From positions 1-39,974 of the forward strand of contig CAMNLR010000137.1 of NCBI GenBank assembly GCA_946543465.1: DNA of 39,974 nucleotides. The letters are read 5' to 3'. This DNA comes from CAG-791 sp002390025 (lineage in GTDB: Bacteria > Bacillota > Clostridia > Lachnospirales > Lachnospiraceae). The number at the start of each line of letters is the position of its first letter. Position 1 is the first letter of the stretch. Of the stretch, positions 1-6,950 are shown one piece after another. The translations under genes were made by a program, and so were the position numbers. Under the pieces are notes generated by a model. That model was not told the DNA's origin, searched no databases, and saw nothing but the letters and a program-made list of their open reading frames with translations.

Positions 1-319
1 CGGACTCGCCTCCGCCGGATTCACTGCCGCCGGATTCGACGCCGCCGGATTCACCGCCGCCTGACTCTCCGCCGGATTCACCACCGGACTCGCCGCCGCT
101 TTCACCGCCTGACTCGCTGCCGGATCCGCCGCCGCTCTCACTACCGGATCCGCCGCCTGAATCACCGCCGCCGTCGCCGCCGGATGATTCAGCAGCAGCC
201 TGCGTGGCGTCCGACGCAAAGGCAGTCATCATCATCGGATTTGCGGCACTAATCGCCGCGCTGAGCGCAAATGCAGTGATACAAATCCCGGTTTTCCTGA
301 GTAACTCGATACGTTTCAC
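1..319 (-). CDS. Secreted Ser/Gly/Glu-rich low-complexity protein, N-terminal part only
   Basis: This reading frame runs off the left edge, so only about 106 N-terminal residues are visible. The only plausible start is GTG at 319, because an in-frame TAA lies two codons upstream; a GGAG sequence sits about 15 nt before it, which is rather far. Residues 2-7 (KRIELLRK) form a basic n-region, followed by a hydrophobic stretch (TGICITAFALSAAISAA) and a likely signal peptidase I site after TAFA. Everything after about residue 45 is runs of Ser-Gly-Gly with Glu or Asp, such as SGGGSGSESGGESGGESGG. This resembles a flexible linker of an exported or surface protein, and any functional domain must lie beyond the window edge. 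The function is unknown. The repeat DNA (ccgccggattcac-like) could also vary in copy number. Confidence 0.6.
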   Translation of the reverse strand, partial: MKRIELLRKTGICITAFALSAAISAANPMMMTAFASDATQAAAESSGGDGGGDSGGGSGSESGGGSGSESGGESGGESGGESGGESGGGESGGVESGGSESGGGES

Positions 320-396
320 TTTTTAAAACTCACTCTCCAATCTGTATTTACGTCCGTTTTTATGTGCTGGTTTTATATGTGCGCAACATATGAAAC

Positions 397-591
397 TCAC
401 CTGTCCAGACGGGTTTCTCACCCTCGCTGCTCAAAATCATCGATCAGCTGAGTGATCAGATTCACCTGTCAAGGCGGGTTTCTCACCCTCGCTGCTCAAA
501 ATCATCGATCAGCTGAGTGATCAGATTCACCTGTCAAGGCGGGTTTCTCAGCCTCGCTGTTCAAAATCATCGATCAGCTGAGTGATCAGAT
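397..591 (-). repeat. 65-bp tandem repeat, three copies, seeded from the 3' end of the cytidylate-kinase-like gene
   Basis: Three contiguous 65-bp units lie at 397-461, 462-526 and 527-591. Units 1 and 2 differ at two positions, as do units 2 and 3. Unit 3 contains the last 14 codons and the TGA stop of the upstream cytidylate-kinase-like gene. Units 1 and 2 lie beyond that stop, yet each keeps the same codons and a TGA in the same place. Each unit also holds a small inverted repeat (gatca/tgatc). It looks like a recent double duplication of a gene end, not CRISPR, because there are no variable spacers. Confidence 0.95.
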
Positions 592-1189
592 GAACAGTTC
601 CATCGATTCCGAGCAGGGAGGAATCTATGCACAAATCATAGTTGTCGGCCCTGCCCCATTTGCCGGAGGAATAATAATTGTAATAGCTCTGACGCTGGCG
701 GTCGATTTTGTCTATGAAATCAGTGATCCGCTTGCCCTTCTGCTCATCCTCATTATATTCGGGATAGCTTCTGACACGGCTGATCCTGAACTCTTCTGAT
801 GCATGGATGAAGAGATTCAGGACATCTTTGCGGTCAAGCAGAGCCTCATCCGCGCAGCGGCCGATAAAGACGCAGGGTCCCTCATTGGCCAGGGATTTAA
901 TGGTCTCAAACTGGGCCAGAAAAACCTTCTGGCTCAGCGGCATATCGGTAAAGGCAGCTGCCGCTCCGCGTCCGAAGGAATAAGTGTCCATAACAAGGTT
1001 GTATAAAAAGGAACTGGTGGGACGCTCATCTTCTCTCTGGATAATCTCCTTGCAAAAACCGCTTTCTTTGGCAACGCGCGCAAGAAGCTCGCGGTCATAG
1101 AACTTGATTCCGTAGTGATCCGCGATTTTCTGTCCAATCTCACGTCCGCCGGATCCGTACTGTCTTCCAATCGTAATAATGGTATTCAT
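548..1189 (-). CDS. Cytidylate kinase-like family protein
   Basis: This 213-residue protein resembles the cytidylate kinase-like family, which is related to bacterial CMP kinase (CMP/dCMP phosphorylation to the diphosphate) but whose exact substrate is often unknown. It opens with MNTIITIGRQYGSGGREIG, a P-loop-like nucleotide-binding turn in the first 20 residues. Later it has the conserved CVFIGRCADEAL segment and a basic region (FRISRVRSYPE) fitting the lid of such kinases. The ATG at 1189 has AGAGAGG six bases upstream. A near-consensus promoter lies at 1315-1343, so it is probably transcribed on its own. The last 14 codons are repeated twice more beyond the stop. It could instead be a nucleotide kinase of another specificity. 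Confidence 0.85.
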   Translation of the reverse strand: MNTIITIGRQYGSGGREIGQKIADHYGIKFYDRELLARVAKESGFCKEIIQREDERPTSSFLYNLVMDTYSFGRGAAAAFTDMPLSQKVFLAQFETIKSLANEGPCVFIGRCADEALLDRKDVLNLFIHASEEFRISRVRSYPEYNEDEQKGKRITDFIDKIDRQRQSYYNYYSSGKWGRADNYDLCIDSSLLGIDGTVHLITQLIDDFEQRG

Positions 1190-1314
1190 GGAGTACCTCT
1201 CTTTATAGATGGATGTTATTCAAAACACATATCTTTTTTTGTAAACCAGCTGTATATGATTAATTCGAAAGTCCACATACATGAATAGCGAATCCAAAAA
1301 TTTCGCCAAATTAG

Positions 1315-1343
1315 ATTATAGTCTCCGCCTCTCAAAAATGCAA
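1315..1343 (-). promoter_or_regulatory. Sigma-70-type promoter for the cytidylate-kinase-like gene
   Basis: On the minus strand, TTGCAT (1343-1338) is separated by 17 nt from a perfect TATAAT (1320-1315). It lies immediately after the rluD stop codon. The predicted transcript has a 5' leader of about 120 nt before the ATG at 1189. A short GCGAA/TTCGC stem could form near its 5' end. Confidence 0.8.
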
Positions 1344-2468
1344 TTATTTCATATTGTCTGAGCGAAGATTTCTGAGAATTTTTTCAAAATATTCAGGGAG
1401 AGGAGCTTCTGTCTCAATATATTGACCGCTGACAGGGTGCACAAAGCCCAGTGTGCGGGCATGGAGACACTGTCCATATGTTGTATAGGGAGATTTTTTG
1501 CGGCTTCCGTAGACGGTATCTCCCAAGAGGGGGTGCCTGCACCATGCCATATGGACGCGGATCTGATGGGTCCTTCCGGTCTCAAGCCTGCACTCGACGT
1601 AGGTATAGGTCCCGAAGCGCTCAAGGACCCGGACATGCGTGACTGCTTTTTTGCCGTCAGGACGGACAGCCATCTTTTTTCTGTCGGAGGGATCGCGTCC
1701 GATGGGCTGATCAATGGTCAGCTCATCGTCCCGGATGTTTCCAAGGACGATGGCCCTGTATCTGCGGACGATGGAGTGTTCCGCCAGCTGCTGCGCAATA
1801 CTGCGGTGGGAAGCATCGTTTTTGCATACGATGATGCTCCCTGTGGTATCCTTGTCGATCCTGTGCACGATGCCGGGGCGCAGGACGCCGTTAATGCCGG
1901 AGAGGCTGCCTTTACAGTGAAACAGAACTGCATTAACCAGTGTGCCGCTGTAGTGGCCTGCAGCAGGATGAACGACCATGTCTTTGGGCTTGTTGACAAC
2001 GAGGACATCTTCATCCTCATACAGGATATCCAGGGGAATGTCTTCAGGCAGGATATGCGGAAGCATCTGAACGGGCAGGAAAACAGAAACCTGCTCTCCG
2101 CCGGCGACAGCCGTACTGGGTTTGACGCCCTTGTCCGATCCGGATCCGGTCAGCACCACATTGCCGTCCTTGATCAGTTTTTTGATATAGCTGCGCGACT
2201 GGCCGGGCATACAGTCGGAGATCACCTTGTCGATCCTCTCTCCCGCCCTGTCCTGACCGATGATAAAGGAGAAGTGGTCGCCTCCGGAGGAGTCTGTCTG
2301 CACATCATCCTCTTCCCCCTCATCTTCGGCGGGAATATCTTCAATAGAACCTGCAGCTATGGAGCCCTCATTGAGCGAAACGGGAAGCTCCGCCTCATCA
2401 GACAAGTCCGGTCCAATTATTTCGGGAGCGGCAGAAGCCGCAGCAATTAACCTCTCATTATCAGTCAT
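1344..2468 (-). CDS. rluD: RluA/RluD-family 23S rRNA pseudouridine synthase
   Basis: The protein has 374 residues. Enzymes of this family isomerise uridine to pseudouridine in rRNA. After an acidic, disordered-looking N-terminal extension of about 70 residues (rich in D, E, S and A) comes an S4 RNA-binding domain (RIDKVISDCMPGQSRSYIKK) and then the catalytic domain. This carries the family signature HRIDKDTTG, in which Asp is the catalytic nucleophile, and RTHQIRVHMA near the C-terminus. The ATG overlaps the lspA stop as ATGA, a sign of translational coupling; the lspA-rluD pair is common in Firmicutes. The exact uridine target (RluD-type 23S positions or another) cannot be read from sequence. 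The acidic extension is longer than usual for the family. Confidence 0.93.
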   Translation of the reverse strand: MTDNERLIAAASAAPEIIGPDLSDEAELPVSLNEGSIAAGSIEDIPAEDEGEEDDVQTDSSGGDHFSFIIGQDRAGERIDKVISDCMPGQSRSYIKKLIKDGNVVLTGSGSDKGVKPSTAVAGGEQVSVFLPVQMLPHILPEDIPLDILYEDEDVLVVNKPKDMVVHPAAGHYSGTLVNAVLFHCKGSLSGINGVLRPGIVHRIDKDTTGSIIVCKNDASHRSIAQQLAEHSIVRRYRAIVLGNIRDDELTIDQPIGRDPSDRKKMAVRPDGKKAVTHVRVLERFGTYTYVECRLETGRTHQIRVHMAWCRHPLLGDTVYGSRKKSPYTTYGQCLHARTLGFVHPVSGQYIETEAPLPEYFEKILRNLRSDNMK

Positions 2469-3112
2469 AAAAAGGACAACTCCTCTTCATCGCGGTAATA
2501 CAGGAGCATCAGAAGGATCAGGATCGCCGTACCGCAGGTGATATAGATATCGGCAACGTTAAATACAGGAAAGTCGATCAGGCAAAAATAAATGAAATCG
2601 CGCACATAAGAAAGTAAGAGACGGTCAATGAAATTGCCGACGGCGCCCGCAGCTATGAAGCAGAGGCACAGGCGGATGGGTAAAAAGTGACGGTCTTCGG
2701 GTACGCGGACGAGAATATAGAAGATCACGGCAAGGGCCGCCAGAGTAATGACCACAAAGAAAGGAAGGGCATTCTGCAGAATACCAAAAGCCGCTCCCCG
2801 GTTCTGAACATAGGTAAACTCAAGAACACCCTTGATCAGAGGGATCCTGCTTCCGTCCCCCAGGGCTTTCACAGCCATTACTTTAGTGATCTGATCGATC
2901 ACGATCAAAACAGCGATCACCGGCAGGCCAAACAGAATCCGTCCGGCCTTTGGGCTGCCGCTTCTGTCCTTTGGAGCTTTGTCATTCGGTGCTTGGTCTG
3001 CAGCCTGCATTGATTTGTTTGCGGCCTTTGCTGCGCTTGAAGTGTTTTCTTTATTTGAATCATTTGATCTGTTTAAATCCTGCGGGCTGCTGTTGGTGGA
3101 CTGCTGGGTCAT
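2465..3112 (-). CDS. lspA: Signal peptidase II (prolipoprotein signal peptidase)
   Basis: LspA cleaves signal peptides of prolipoproteins at the lipidated Cys in the cytoplasmic membrane. I place the start at the ATG at 3112 (MTQQSTNSSP), which has AAAGGA about nine bases upstream. A longer frame from 3172 would translate a transcription terminator and is rejected. The 215-residue protein begins with a hydrophilic Ser/Asn/Lys/Ala-rich cytoplasmic extension of about 60 residues. Four membrane segments follow, with the conserved NRGAAFG loop and the two catalytic aspartates in GNFIDR and FNVADIYI. Its stop overlaps the start of rluD by 4 nt. It should process lipoproteins such as the D,D-carboxypeptidase encoded at 6951-8000. 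Confidence 0.95.
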   Translation of the reverse strand: MTQQSTNSSPQDLNRSNDSNKENTSSAAKAANKSMQAADQAPNDKAPKDRSGSPKAGRILFGLPVIAVLIVIDQITKVMAVKALGDGSRIPLIKGVLEFTYVQNRGAAFGILQNALPFFVVITLAALAVIFYILVRVPEDRHFLPIRLCLCFIAAGAVGNFIDRLLLSYVRDFIYFCLIDFPVFNVADIYITCGTAILILLMLLYYRDEEELSFL

Positions 3113-3140
3113 AGGGCCAATTCCTTTACTAAAACTGAAC

Positions 3141-3180
3141 AGAAAAAACAGCCATGACGGATAAACCGCCATGGCAAAAT
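3141..3180 (-). terminator. Rho-independent terminator between sepF and lspA
   Basis: On the minus strand a 10-bp stem with one A/C mismatch (arms 3175-3166 and 3160-3151) closes a 5-nt loop. It is followed by TGTTTTTTCTG. It ends the sepF transcription unit. It also shows that the apparent upstream extension of lspA is non-coding. Read-through or an unseen promoter must supply lspA-rluD. Confidence 0.85.
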
Positions 3181-3202
3181 CTCAAAGCCGCTAAAAAAGA
3201 CT

Positions 3203-3760
3203 TTATCTGCCGGTAAAAGGCATATCAAGGGCTGCACTGCCATCCTGATCCGCACCTGTGGGAAGAGAGATGTCTCCGCTGATATCGACAGAAGAAGGGG
3301 TGATAACAAAGATATAATGGGAAATCTTCATCACGTTGCCCTGGACAGCGTAGCAGGAACCGGAAGTGAAGTCGATGATACGCTGAGCGATATCGACATC
3401 AAGGCCCTCCAGGTTCAGCACGACGGTGCTTCCCTGCAGAATAAGATCTGTGACATCACGGGCGTCATTGACAGAAGTAGGTTTTACGATACATACTTCC
3501 ATTCCGGACTCGGAATACTGACGCTTTACAGTGGATCTGGGAGCGGGTGCGCTGTCACGGTCGGACATGCCGCGTCTTCTTGCTGTTCTGGGTGCAGAAG
3601 TGTTCTCAAGTTCTTCCATTTCGTCTTCCTCTTTTGCAAAATCCGATACTGTGTTCTCGGGTTCTTCTCCGTAGTAATCGTTTTCCTCGTTCTCGTTTTC
3701 CTCATCATAGGGGTCATCGTTGAACTTCATTGCATTGATGAGTTTGTCCATAACACTCAT
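3203..3760 (-). CDS. sepF: Cell division protein SepF
   Basis: SepF polymerises at the division site, links FtsZ to the membrane and helps septum assembly in Gram-positive bacteria. I choose the ATG at 3760 (MSVMDKLINAMKFND), preceded by AGGAGG eight bases away; a longer frame from 3859 has no such support. The 185-residue protein has an N-terminal amphipathic helix suited to membrane binding, then a long acidic linker (residues about 15-60, rich in D, E, N and Y) and an Arg/Ser/Pro patch. The C-terminal globular SepF domain contains VVLNLEGLDVDIAQRIIDF, GSCYAVQG and a typical YIFVITP strand. It follows yggS after 144 nt, the usual sepF context. It is somewhat longer than the usual 150 residues because of the linker. 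Confidence 0.95.
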   Translation of the reverse strand: MSVMDKLINAMKFNDDPYDEENENEENDYYGEEPENTVSDFAKEEDEMEELENTSAPRTARRRGMSDRDSAPAPRSTVKRQYSESGMEVCIVKPTSVNDARDVTDLILQGSTVVLNLEGLDVDIAQRIIDFTSGSCYAVQGNVMKISHYIFVITPSSVDISGDISLPTGADQDGSAALDMPFTGR

Positions 3761-3904
3761 AATCAAATCCTCCTGTCTGAACGGTCCCGCAGGCGGGATC
3801 ATATATGCTGCATGACCGAAAGGGATCGGCAGCAGAGCAGATAGCACGGAAATCGTCACTGTCAGCTGCGCCCGCAGGCAGGGCCGGCAGCAATGTAAAT
3901 GCTA

Positions 3905-4597
3905 TCAGATATCGTAATTTCGTTTTCCAAAAATGGCGGTGCCCACACGGATATGGGTGGCGCCTTCCTCGATTGCGACTTCAAAATCTCCGGTCATACC
4001 CATGGAGAGTACAGTCATAGAGACATTATCAATGGATTGACCTTCGATGTCAACAGCTAATTTCCGTAAGTTTTTGAAAAAAACGCGATTGGTTTCGGGA
4101 TCATCTGTATAGGGAGCGACTGTCATCAGGCCGCAGATATGGATCCCGGGAAGGGGGGCAATCTCCCTGATCAGAGGCAGGACTTCCTCATAGCCCAGTC
4201 CGAATTTGCTCTCCTCTCCTGCCGCGTTGACCTCGAGCAGGATATCCATCACACGTCCGGCCTTGACAGCTTCTTTGCTGATTGCCTTTGCCAGATGCGC
4301 GCTGTCGACGCTGTGGATCATGACAGCCTTGTCCATCAGGTATTTGACCTTGTTGGTCTGCAGATGTCCGATCATGTGCCAGCGGATATCATCGGGAAGT
4401 TTAGGGAATTTGTCATTGATCTCCTGTACCCGGTTCTCTCCGAAGGACCGCTGGCCGGCATCGTAGGCCTGCTGCAGGTCTTCTACCGGCATGGTCTTGG
4501 TAACGCAGATCAGCGTGACGTCGTCCCGTTTTCTTCCAGAGCGCTCGCAGGCTTTTTGAATACGTTCTTCCACACTTCGGATATTATCAGCAATCAT
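3905..4597 (-). CDS. yggS: YggS/YlmE family PLP-binding protein (PLP homeostasis)
   Basis: This family (COG0325, PROSC in eukaryotes) binds pyridoxal phosphate without a known catalytic reaction and buffers PLP and amino-acid metabolism. The ATG at 4597 (MIADNIRSVEERIQK) has GGAG six bases upstream, giving 230 residues, the normal family length; the frame extends to 4669 but without a good site. The PLP lysine lies in LICVTKT. Other family blocks are RSFGENRVQE, WHMIGHLQTNK, LSMGMTGDFEVAI and THIRVGTAIFG. It sits directly upstream of sepF, as ylmE does in many Firmicutes. Confidence 0.95.
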   Translation of the reverse strand: MIADNIRSVEERIQKACERSGRKRDDVTLICVTKTMPVEDLQQAYDAGQRSFGENRVQEINDKFPKLPDDIRWHMIGHLQTNKVKYLMDKAVMIHSVDSAHLAKAISKEAVKAGRVMDILLEVNAAGEESKFGLGYEEVLPLIREIAPLPGIHICGLMTVAPYTDDPETNRVFFKNLRKLAVDIEGQSIDNVSMTVLSMGMTGDFEVAIEEGATHIRVGTAIFGKRNYDI

Positions 4598-4677
4598 TTC
4601 AAGCTCCTTTATCAGATGCGCAGTCCTGCAGCCGGTGCAGGGCCGCACGTTTTTTTGAATCAGTCTCAATCATCAAC

Positions 4678-4822
4678 AATTGTCACAGCGGACGGAATCC
4701 GCATGGAAAACAATATATTGATCAATAATTGTCAAAACGGATGAAATCCGAATAAAACCAATGCAGTGATCAATAATTGTTAAATCGGATGGAATCCGCA
4801 TGGAGAACAATGTAGTCGTATT
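4678..4822 (-). repeat. 48-49 bp degenerate tandem repeat seeded from the 3' end of the HlyD-like gene
   Basis: Three related units begin with cgga at 4689, 4738 and 4786. The one at 4786 holds the final codons and stop of the HlyD-like gene. Read in the matching register, the gene ends ADSIRFNNY-stop, the next unit reads SDFIRFDNY-stop, and the last reads ADSVRCDNC-stop. The units have diverged by several substitutions and 1-bp indels. No gene is seen in this 170-bp gap. Confidence 0.85.
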
Positions 4823-6149
4823 CCTGCAGGCCGTAGAACTCGTTGGAGGAAACGATGGAGTAGTCACTGTTCTGCTTGAGGATCTTGACTTCCCTGAAGT
4901 CAGGGTATCCCTTGTTGATATAGTACACACCGATCAGCTTCTCTTTTTTGCCCAGAGTAAACTGATCGCTGGAGTTCGGCCTCTCCAGGATCTCACCGTC
5001 TCTGAGAACGGAATTATCCAGATAGTATTCGTCGTCGGTTTCGCTGTAGGGCACGGCGGCGATGAATCTCGTTCCCTGGCTGTTGCTGCCGCTGCCTGTA
5101 TAGACGCGGAGAAGGACGCCCTGCTGGCCGTTGGCACCCTCAAATACATATTCCTTGGGAACAAGGAAAAACTCTCCGTCTGTGATCGAGCTGTTGGGGA
5201 CCTTGAGTCCCTTCTTTTCGCTGGAGAGAATCTCTATATCGACAAAGCGGTCTGTGCAGAAAGCCTCCATGGAGTTGGAGAAATGCAGGTCGATATAGGC
5301 GTTCCCCTCCTTGTCCTCGCGGGTACTTACATGTGCCCAGGAGGTGTAGTTGTTTTTGAGAAAGCGCACCTCTACGTACTCTTCCTCCTCCAGCCTCTTG
5401 GCAGTCTCCTTATTTTCGGCGAGAACTGCAACAGACCAGTTTACGTCACTGACAACCCGGTAAACGGGCTTGCCCTTCTTGATCGACTGGCCGTTCTGAA
5501 GCTGGACCTTGCGGCATCGGGAACTGTCGAAGTCCTCGGGTGTCAGGTTCTCGAAGGTCTTGTCGCTGTAATTGTCGTAGGAATAGACGATGGCCCCTGT
5601 CTCCCTGGCACTGACTGTGTGGATGGAGGTGGAATCAAGGTTCTTGATACCGGCGAGGATGGCCCGGTTGCTGATCTTCTGGGCCTGGCTTGACGAGGAG
5701 CTCTTGTAATCGTAGACCGCATAGAAGCGGTCCGGGTTAAACTCCCGGGCAAACCGGATCGACTGGCTGCGGAAATTCTCAAGATCGGCGTCTGTAAAAT
5801 ATTCCCCCGCCTGCATGTTGGCATCCGCATAGTCGGCGATCTCTCCGGATTCATCCACAGAATAGGCCAGCCCTCCCGCAGCGACACGGTCGGTCTCTTT
5901 GTTGTAATAATTGACACGGCCGGAATAGCGGCTGTCGACAATGGTCTCCTTGCGGAGGGCAATCCCCCGGTAAAATACATTGTCGGAAAGTGTTCCCATA
6001 CGCACTTCATAGACCTCCGTTTTATCAGAGGTCACGTACTGTGCGATACTGAAGAACAAATAAATCAGGATGATAAAAAAAATGACCATGCCGATATCGA
6101 TGTGAATCAGCTGTCTAATGCGGCTCCCCCGCCCTCTTTTTTCTTCCAT
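4770..6149 (-). CDS. HlyD-like membrane-anchored protein of the sepF/yggS cluster
   Basis: The protein has 459 residues, with a short basic cytoplasmic N-terminus (MEEKRGRGSRIRQL), one transmembrane helix at about residues 18-40 (IGMVIFFIILIYLFFSIAQYV) and a large extracytoplasmic part. The following block (VRMGTLSDNVFYRGIALRKE, then SGRVNYYNKETDRVAAGG) resembles the biotinyl-lipoyl-like domain of HlyD/membrane-fusion proteins. The C-terminal half is beta-rich. It lies upstream of yggS-sepF, where many Clostridia carry a protein of this sort, which hints at an envelope or division role. No transporter partner is adjacent, so classical efflux work is uncertain. Only a weak AAGG precedes the ATG. 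A terminator lies upstream at 6246-6282. Confidence 0.75.
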   Translation of the reverse strand: MEEKRGRGSRIRQLIHIDIGMVIFFIILIYLFFSIAQYVTSDKTEVYEVRMGTLSDNVFYRGIALRKETIVDSRYSGRVNYYNKETDRVAAGGLAYSVDESGEIADYADANMQAGEYFTDADLENFRSQSIRFAREFNPDRFYAVYDYKSSSSSQAQKISNRAILAGIKNLDSTSIHTVSARETGAIVYSYDNYSDKTFENLTPEDFDSSRCRKVQLQNGQSIKKGKPVYRVVSDVNWSVAVLAENKETAKRLEEEEYVEVRFLKNNYTSWAHVSTREDKEGNAYIDLHFSNSMEAFCTDRFVDIEILSSEKKGLKVPNSSITDGEFFLVPKEYVFEGANGQQGVLLRVYTGSGSNSQGTRFIAAVPYSETDDEYYLDNSVLRDGEILERPNSSDQFTLGKKEKLIGVYYINKGYPDFREVKILKQNSDYSIVSSNEFYGLQEYDYIVLHADSIRFNNY

Positions 6150-6245
6150 ATCCTTTTTCCGATCAATGCTTCCTGTCTGGATCCCCTGCTGCCACAGTTG
6201 TCCAAGTATGATGGAACTGTCAGCAAAAATGACCTGTTAACTTCG

Positions 6246-6282
6246 ATAAAATCGGGCAGGGGCGCTGTTTCTGCCCCTGCCC
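6246..6282 (-). terminator. Rho-independent terminator after the P-loop protein gene
   Basis: On the minus strand a perfect 10-bp GC-rich stem (GGGCAGGGGC and its complement, 6282-6273 and 6263-6254) closes a 9-nt loop and is followed by GATTTTATC. The T-run is short, but the stem is very stable. It separates the gene at 6311-6730 from the HlyD-like gene. Confidence 0.75.
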
Positions 6283-6310
6283 TGACGGACTTGCCTGTCA
6301 AAATAAAGAA

Positions 6311-6730
6311 TTAAAGTGAAACGGTAACATACTCCTTCAGCTCCTCGGGGATCTCATGATCATCGAGAGAAATGCTGACGTAAAAATCTACATTGAACTT
6401 GTCGCTCAGTTTCAGGAGCTTGTTGATTGCGGGACGGATGTCAGCATTCTCAAGGTAGGAAATGCTGAGAAAGCTATCAAAATACATCTGTTCAAGATCG
6501 TGATCCTGAGAAATAATACCGCTGACAAAGCCAAGGAACTGATCGCTGTTCTCAATCATATAATCGTTTACATTGATCAGACGGATCCTGGTCTTGAGCT
6601 CATACATATGCTGAGCGTTCTTGTCCAGATAGCAGATGCTGCCGAGAATGTCCTTGACGGCCTCATTGGCCTTGTTCAGCATCCACTTCGTCTTTCCTTT
6701 GCCCTTGTTGCCGGTGATCAGATGAACCAT
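6311..6730 (-). CDS. Small P-loop protein of unknown function
   Basis: This 139-residue protein starts MVHLITGNKGKGKTKWML, an obvious Walker A motif (GNKGKGKT) at residues 7-14. A later hydrophobic beta strand (FNVDFYVSISLDDHEIPEE) might be the Walker B-like strand ending in acidic residues. It is far too short to be a PilT motor, the label such proteins sometimes receive. The ATG has AGGAGG nine bases upstream. The gene appears to be monocistronic: a strong promoter at 6828-6856, a hairpin at the very 5' end of the transcript, and a terminator at 6246-6282. The role is unknown; nucleotide binding is the only safe prediction. Confidence 0.8.
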   Translation of the reverse strand: MVHLITGNKGKGKTKWMLNKANEAVKDILGSICYLDKNAQHMYELKTRIRLINVNDYMIENSDQFLGFVSGIISQDHDLEQMYFDSFLSISYLENADIRPAINKLLKLSDKFNVDFYVSISLDDHEIPEELKEYVTVSL

Positions 6731-6749
6731 TTGACGAAACCTCCTACTA

Positions 6750-6785
6750 TTACGTTACTGTGTCAATACACACGATGCAGCCCAC
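6750..6785 (-). other. Possible 11-codon leader ORF upstream of the P-loop protein gene
   Basis: Between the 5' hairpin and the P-loop protein gene, GTG at 6785 is preceded by AGGAG eight bases away. It opens a frame of 11 codons (VGCIVCIDTVT) that ends TAA-TAG-TAG just before the AGGAGG of the main gene. The spacing fits a leader peptide that could couple or attenuate translation. The frame is short enough to arise by chance. Confidence 0.3.
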
Positions 6786-6797
6786 CGGTGTATCTCC

Positions 6798-6822
6798 TAA
6801 AGATGTTACTGACATCTTTAGA
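6798..6822 (-). promoter_or_regulatory. Perfect stem-loop at the 5' end of the P-loop protein mRNA
   Basis: CTAAAGATGT pairs perfectly with ACATCTTTAG around a CAGTA loop. The stem begins about seven nt after the -10 box, so the predicted transcript starts with this 10-bp hairpin. Such 5' stems are known to slow mRNA decay. Here that role is inferred. Confidence 0.6.
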
Positions 6823-6827
6823 CTCTC

Positions 6828-6856
6828 ATTATAGATGAAATACCTGTAAATTACAA
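6828..6856 (-). promoter_or_regulatory. Sigma-70-type promoter for the P-loop protein gene
   Basis: On the minus strand TTGTAA (6856-6851) is followed after 17 nt by a perfect TATAAT (6833-6828). The 220-bp gap between this gene and the carboxypeptidase gene holds this promoter, the 5' hairpin and the possible leader ORF. A weak GCCTG/CAGGC stem near 6915-6930 might belong to the end of the preceding gene. Confidence 0.8.
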
Positions 6857-6950
6857 TTCATCACGTTTTAAAAAAAGTGAAAGAAGTGTTAACAAAAATC
6901 TTAACTGTCCAAGGCCTGTTCCCCGGCAGGCGTACGTCTTCAACCTTATC

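Noticed and set aside
397..591. CRISPR array
   Set aside because: The 65-bp units are contiguous with no unique spacers, and one unit is part of a coding gene.
3113..3172. A longer LspA starting at 3172
   Set aside because: This stretch is a hairpin plus T-run terminator, and the ATG at 3112 has a good AAAGGA.
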